Shown here: positions 62,201 through 64,000 of the stretch, one piece after another
Layout: each line of letters opens with the position of its first letter
How positions within the stretch are numbered: position 1 is the stretch's first letter
Assembly: GCA_963797565.1 (NCBI GenBank)
Contig: CAWCPM010000003.1
Span: 55,355 to 119,354 of the forward strand
Source of the DNA: JAICYJ01 sp963797565
GTDB taxonomy: Bacteria; Actinomycetota; Thermoleophilia; Gaiellales; JAICJC01
DNA: 64,000 nt
Direction: 5' to 3'
Translations under genes and position numbers: made by a program
Notes under the pieces: model-generated
Told to the model about the DNA's origin: nothing
Databases searched by the model: none
The model's input: the letters and a program-made list of their open reading frames with translations, nothing else

Positions 62201-62680
62201 ACGCAGGCCTCGGAAACGTCAAGCACGCAGCCGCACTTCTCAGCGAACTCGCAGCGGCGCCAGGTATCGGCGACAACACCTATTTCGCGACCTACCTCGC
62301 GGCACTAGTAAGGACGGCGCTCGGACTCGGCCAGCGCGGTATCGCCCAGAGCCTCACCGAGGACTACCAGGCCCCGCACCCCGTATGCCCACCACGCCCT
62401 CGTCACCATCACAGCCGCGCTCGCCGAAGCACGCGGCGACCACCAGGCCGCCGCGGACGGCTACGCAGACGCCGCCGGGCGCTGGGAACGGTTCGGCGTC
62501 ATCCCCGAACACGCCTACGCTCTCCAGGGCCACGGCCGCTGCCTCATCAGTCTCGGCCAGCCGCACGAAGCTGCGCCGGCTCTCCACGAAGCCCGAGTGC
62601 TGTTCGATCGGCTGGGAGCGATACCGGCGCTCGCCGAGACCGACGACCTGCTCGCGCGGGCCACCGCGCTCAGTTCCTGA
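59265..62680 (+). CDS. Adenylate-cyclase-domain AAA/TPR regulator, interrupted by two extra bases
   Basis: About 1137 aa once two single bases are removed (near 60573 and within CCCC at 62372-62375; span 3n+2). A zinc ribbon (CTVCGQENPAGFRFCGAC, 4-21) is followed by a class III nucleotide cyclase domain (about 37-190) with metal aspartates in LFCDLVGFTSLSE and KFIGDAVVGVFG. An ATPase domain follows with Walker A GEPGLGKSR (about 261) and ILDRAGGNPLYAEEFV, then a long TPR-like helical region to the C-terminal GQPHEAAPALHEARVLFDRLG. Such proteins act as cytoplasmic signal regulators; ligand and output are unknown. Confidence 0.82.
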
Positions 62681-62724
62681 CAGGTCGGCAGCTCGCTCGT
62701 CGTCATCGCTGTGCCGGCGGTCGG

Positions 62725-62730
62725 TATCGT
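62725..62730 (+). promoter_or_regulatory. -10 element TATCGT upstream of R2lox
   Basis: TATCGT lies 35 nt before ATG 62766; the leader contains AGGGGG as ribosome site. Confidence 0.35.
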
Positions 62731-62765
62731 GCCAGGACCGAACGTGTCTCCCAGGGGGCCTTCCC

Positions 62766-63743
62766 ATGAGCAGCGACATCGTCGATCACGACTCAGACGG
62801 CTCGGTCGCGTCGCGATTCCACTTCACGCGCGAGATGATCGCGGGGCCGATCTACCGCAAGTACGAGAAGGCGATCCGCGGCGTCTGGAACCCAAAGGAC
62901 CTGGACTACTCGCAGGATGCGGCCGACTGGCAGGGGATCGACGACGCCCAGCGCCGCGGGCTGCTGGGGGTGACCGTGCGCTTCCTGGCCGGGGAACAGG
63001 CGGTCACCGACGAGCTTGTGCCGATGCTGGCCGCGGCACATGCGCTCGGCCGTTACGACTGGACGATGTTCCTGTCGACGTTTCTCATGGAGGAGGCCAA
63101 GCACTCCGAGTTCTTCATGCTCTGGCATGACCAGGTGGTCGGCGTGCTCGAGCCGGACGAGGTGGCGGCGCACTTCCTGGTGCGATCCGCGACGGTCGAT
63201 CCGACCGGCAGGTTTCGGGTCAAGGATCTGCTGCACGAGGGCCTGCCACAGTACGGCGATCGGCTGATGGACGCGATCCGAGATGGCGACACCGCGGGCA
63301 TTGAGGCCGCGTTCGTGCGCTTCTCAGCGGCCTACAACGCGTTCGCCGAAGGCGTCTTGACGATGCCGTCCTACGAGATCGTGATCGACACCACGCTGAT
63401 GTGGGACGCGTTCCCGGCGCTGCGCGAGGGCTTTCGCCGGATCCTGGCCGACGAGGGCCGCCACATCACCTTCGGCACCGCGGCCTGCCGGTTGTTGATC
63501 GAAAAGCATCCTGCCTACGAGGCGCTCGTCCATGAGGTGTTCGACGAGTACCGCGGCAACCTGGTGGGGCTGGTCGAGTACCAGAAGGCGGTCCCCGGGC
63601 TCGACCTGCAGAAGTACCAGACGATGAAGGTGCGCCACTACCGGAACCGCTGCCGCGAGATGGGAGTTACACCGGACGAGACGCTGATCGAGCAGATCCT
63701 CGACCCCGAGATCGACTTCGTGGTCGGCGTGGAGGCGGGCTGA
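62766..63743 (+). CDS. R2-like ligand-binding oxidase (R2lox)
   Basis: 325-aa ferritin-like protein of the R2lox family, related to the radical subunit of ribonucleotide reductase but with a Mn/Fe cofactor and a bound fatty-acid-like ligand. All metal ligands are present: E77, E110, H113, E195, E230, H233, and so are the Val-Tyr crosslink residues V80 (GEQAV) and Y190 (SAAYNAFAEG). The offsets from the M. tuberculosis protein are constant (+9, then +28), meaning a 19-residue insertion between the two helix pairs. Physiological reaction unknown. Followed by a co-transcribed DUF1059-like gene. Confidence 0.93.
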   Translation: MSSDIVDHDSDGSVASRFHFTREMIAGPIYRKYEKAIRGVWNPKDLDYSQDAADWQGIDDAQRRGLLGVTVRFLAGEQAVTDELVPMLAAAHALGRYDWTMFLSTFLMEEAKHSEFFMLWHDQVVGVLEPDEVAAHFLVRSATVDPTGRFRVKDLLHEGLPQYGDRLMDAIRDGDTAGIEAAFVRFSAAYNAFAEGVLTMPSYEIVIDTTLMWDAFPALREGFRRILADEGRHITFGTAACRLLIEKHPAYEALVHEVFDEYRGNLVGLVEYQKAVPGLDLQKYQTMKVRHYRNRCREMGVTPDETLIEQILDPEIDFVVGVEAG

Positions 63744-63745
63744 CC

Positions 63746-63931
63746 GTGGCCAGGGCCTGGCGCTGCCTCGAGGCGGGATGCGGCGTGGTCGTCACGGCGG
63801 ACGACGACCAGCAGCTGGTCGTCGCGGTGAACCGCCACGTGGCCGCGGCCCACGACAGCTTCGAGCTCGAGGAGGTTGTTCTGGACGCGGCCGGCGACGC
63901 TCCGGACGCGGCGAACGAGGCGGACTCGTAG
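63746..63931 (+). CDS. DUF1059-like small protein
   Basis: 61 aa, starting at GTG two bases after the R2lox stop. The sequence ARAWRCLEAGCGVVVTADDDQQLVVAVNRHVAAAHDSFEL follows the DUF1059 pattern (W-C...C...V...H...H). Possibly a small metal- or ligand-binding partner of R2lox, inferred from position. Confidence 0.65.
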   Translation: MARAWRCLEAGCGVVVTADDDQQLVVAVNRHVAAAHDSFELEEVVLDAAGDAPDAANEADS

Positions 63932-63961
63932 GCGCGCGCCTGGGAGAGCGCGACTTGACCA

Positions 63962-64000
63962 TGGCGAGGGGCAGAGTCGAACTGCCGACACCGCGATTTT
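63962..64000 (-). tRNA. tRNA-Phe (GAA), 3' part only
   Basis: Reading the minus strand from the right edge: AAAA (anticodon-loop positions 35-38), stem TCGCG, variable loop GTGTC, T arm GGCAG-TTCGACT-CTGCC, acceptor CCTCGCC and discriminator A. No CCA is encoded. The loop AAAA, 5-nt GTGTC variable loop and overall pattern match tRNA-Phe with anticodon GAA, but the first anticodon base lies outside the window. Confidence 0.75.

Noticed and set aside
62385..62765. Upstream extension of the R2lox frame from 62385
   Set aside because: That stretch is the out-of-frame tail of the regulator gene; R2lox homology starts at ATG 62766, which has its own ribosome site.
63962..64000. tmRNA or long-variable-arm tRNA at the right edge
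   Set aside because: The spacing of anticodon stem, a 5-nt variable loop and the T arm fits a standard class I tRNA, best tRNA-Phe.

Overview
The window is GC-rich bacterial chromosome with dense, mostly co-oriented and overlapping genes. A 14-subunit NADH-quinone oxidoreductase operon, DivIVA-type repeats, an R2lox, DUF1385 and AAA/cyclase regulators, GTG starts and many leaderless-looking promoters all point to Actinomycetota. I suspect a deep branch such as Thermoleophilia, but that is inferred from gene content only; there is no rRNA here.

Layout. 195-5299: a 2-oxoacid dehydrogenase operon (E1 alpha, E1 beta, E2) that carries its own lipoylation genes lipB and lipA. 5317-7734: a cupin, an alpha/beta hydrolase, a glutamine amidotransferase-like protein and a small membrane protein. 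7768-11182 (minus): erpA-like, ferredoxin reductase, mug and fumC. 11379-26299: nuoABCDEFGHIJKLMN with an extra 59-residue acidic ORF between nuoF and nuoG, followed by an L,D-transpeptidase. 26315-40464: mixed metabolism and transport, including a metal-dependent hydrolase, DUF1028, Mrp, an ABC-2 exporter, AzlCD, an inositol-phosphatase relative, DUF1015, a YhaM-like nuclease, a TetR/cupin pair, a degenerate YchF-like protein and a VOC epimerase. 40520-45566: a short FtsH, DUF1385, RarA and an arginase relative. 45648-47871: a sigma-28/WhiG-type promoter ahead of a DivIVA-repeat coiled-coil protein and a fusion of a cysteine-less peroxiredoxin-like domain to a degenerate HD-GYP domain. 48099-52794: GNAT, a possible sliding-clamp-like protein, an M16 peptidase, an SDR and SixA. 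52865-59216: an amino-acid permease and a glycan or envelope cluster. 59265-64000: a cyclase-AAA-TPR regulator, R2lox, DUF1059 and the 3' half of a tRNA-Phe.

Two patterns run through the whole window. First, at least 19 genes have a TANNNT hexamer ending 5-11 nt before the start codon, which fits leaderless or near-leaderless transcripts and settles several start sites. Second, at least eleven places in nine genes, housekeeping genes included, need a single-base correction to restore the frame. Ten are apparent insertions and one an apparent deletion, several in the same local context. This most likely reflects consensus errors; the affected genes are annotated over their full spans.

The most interesting candidate system is the sigma-28-type DivIVA / pseudo-peroxiredoxin-HD-GYP operon. 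Next come the YchF homologue with a lost P-loop and the acidic ORF inside the nuo operon.
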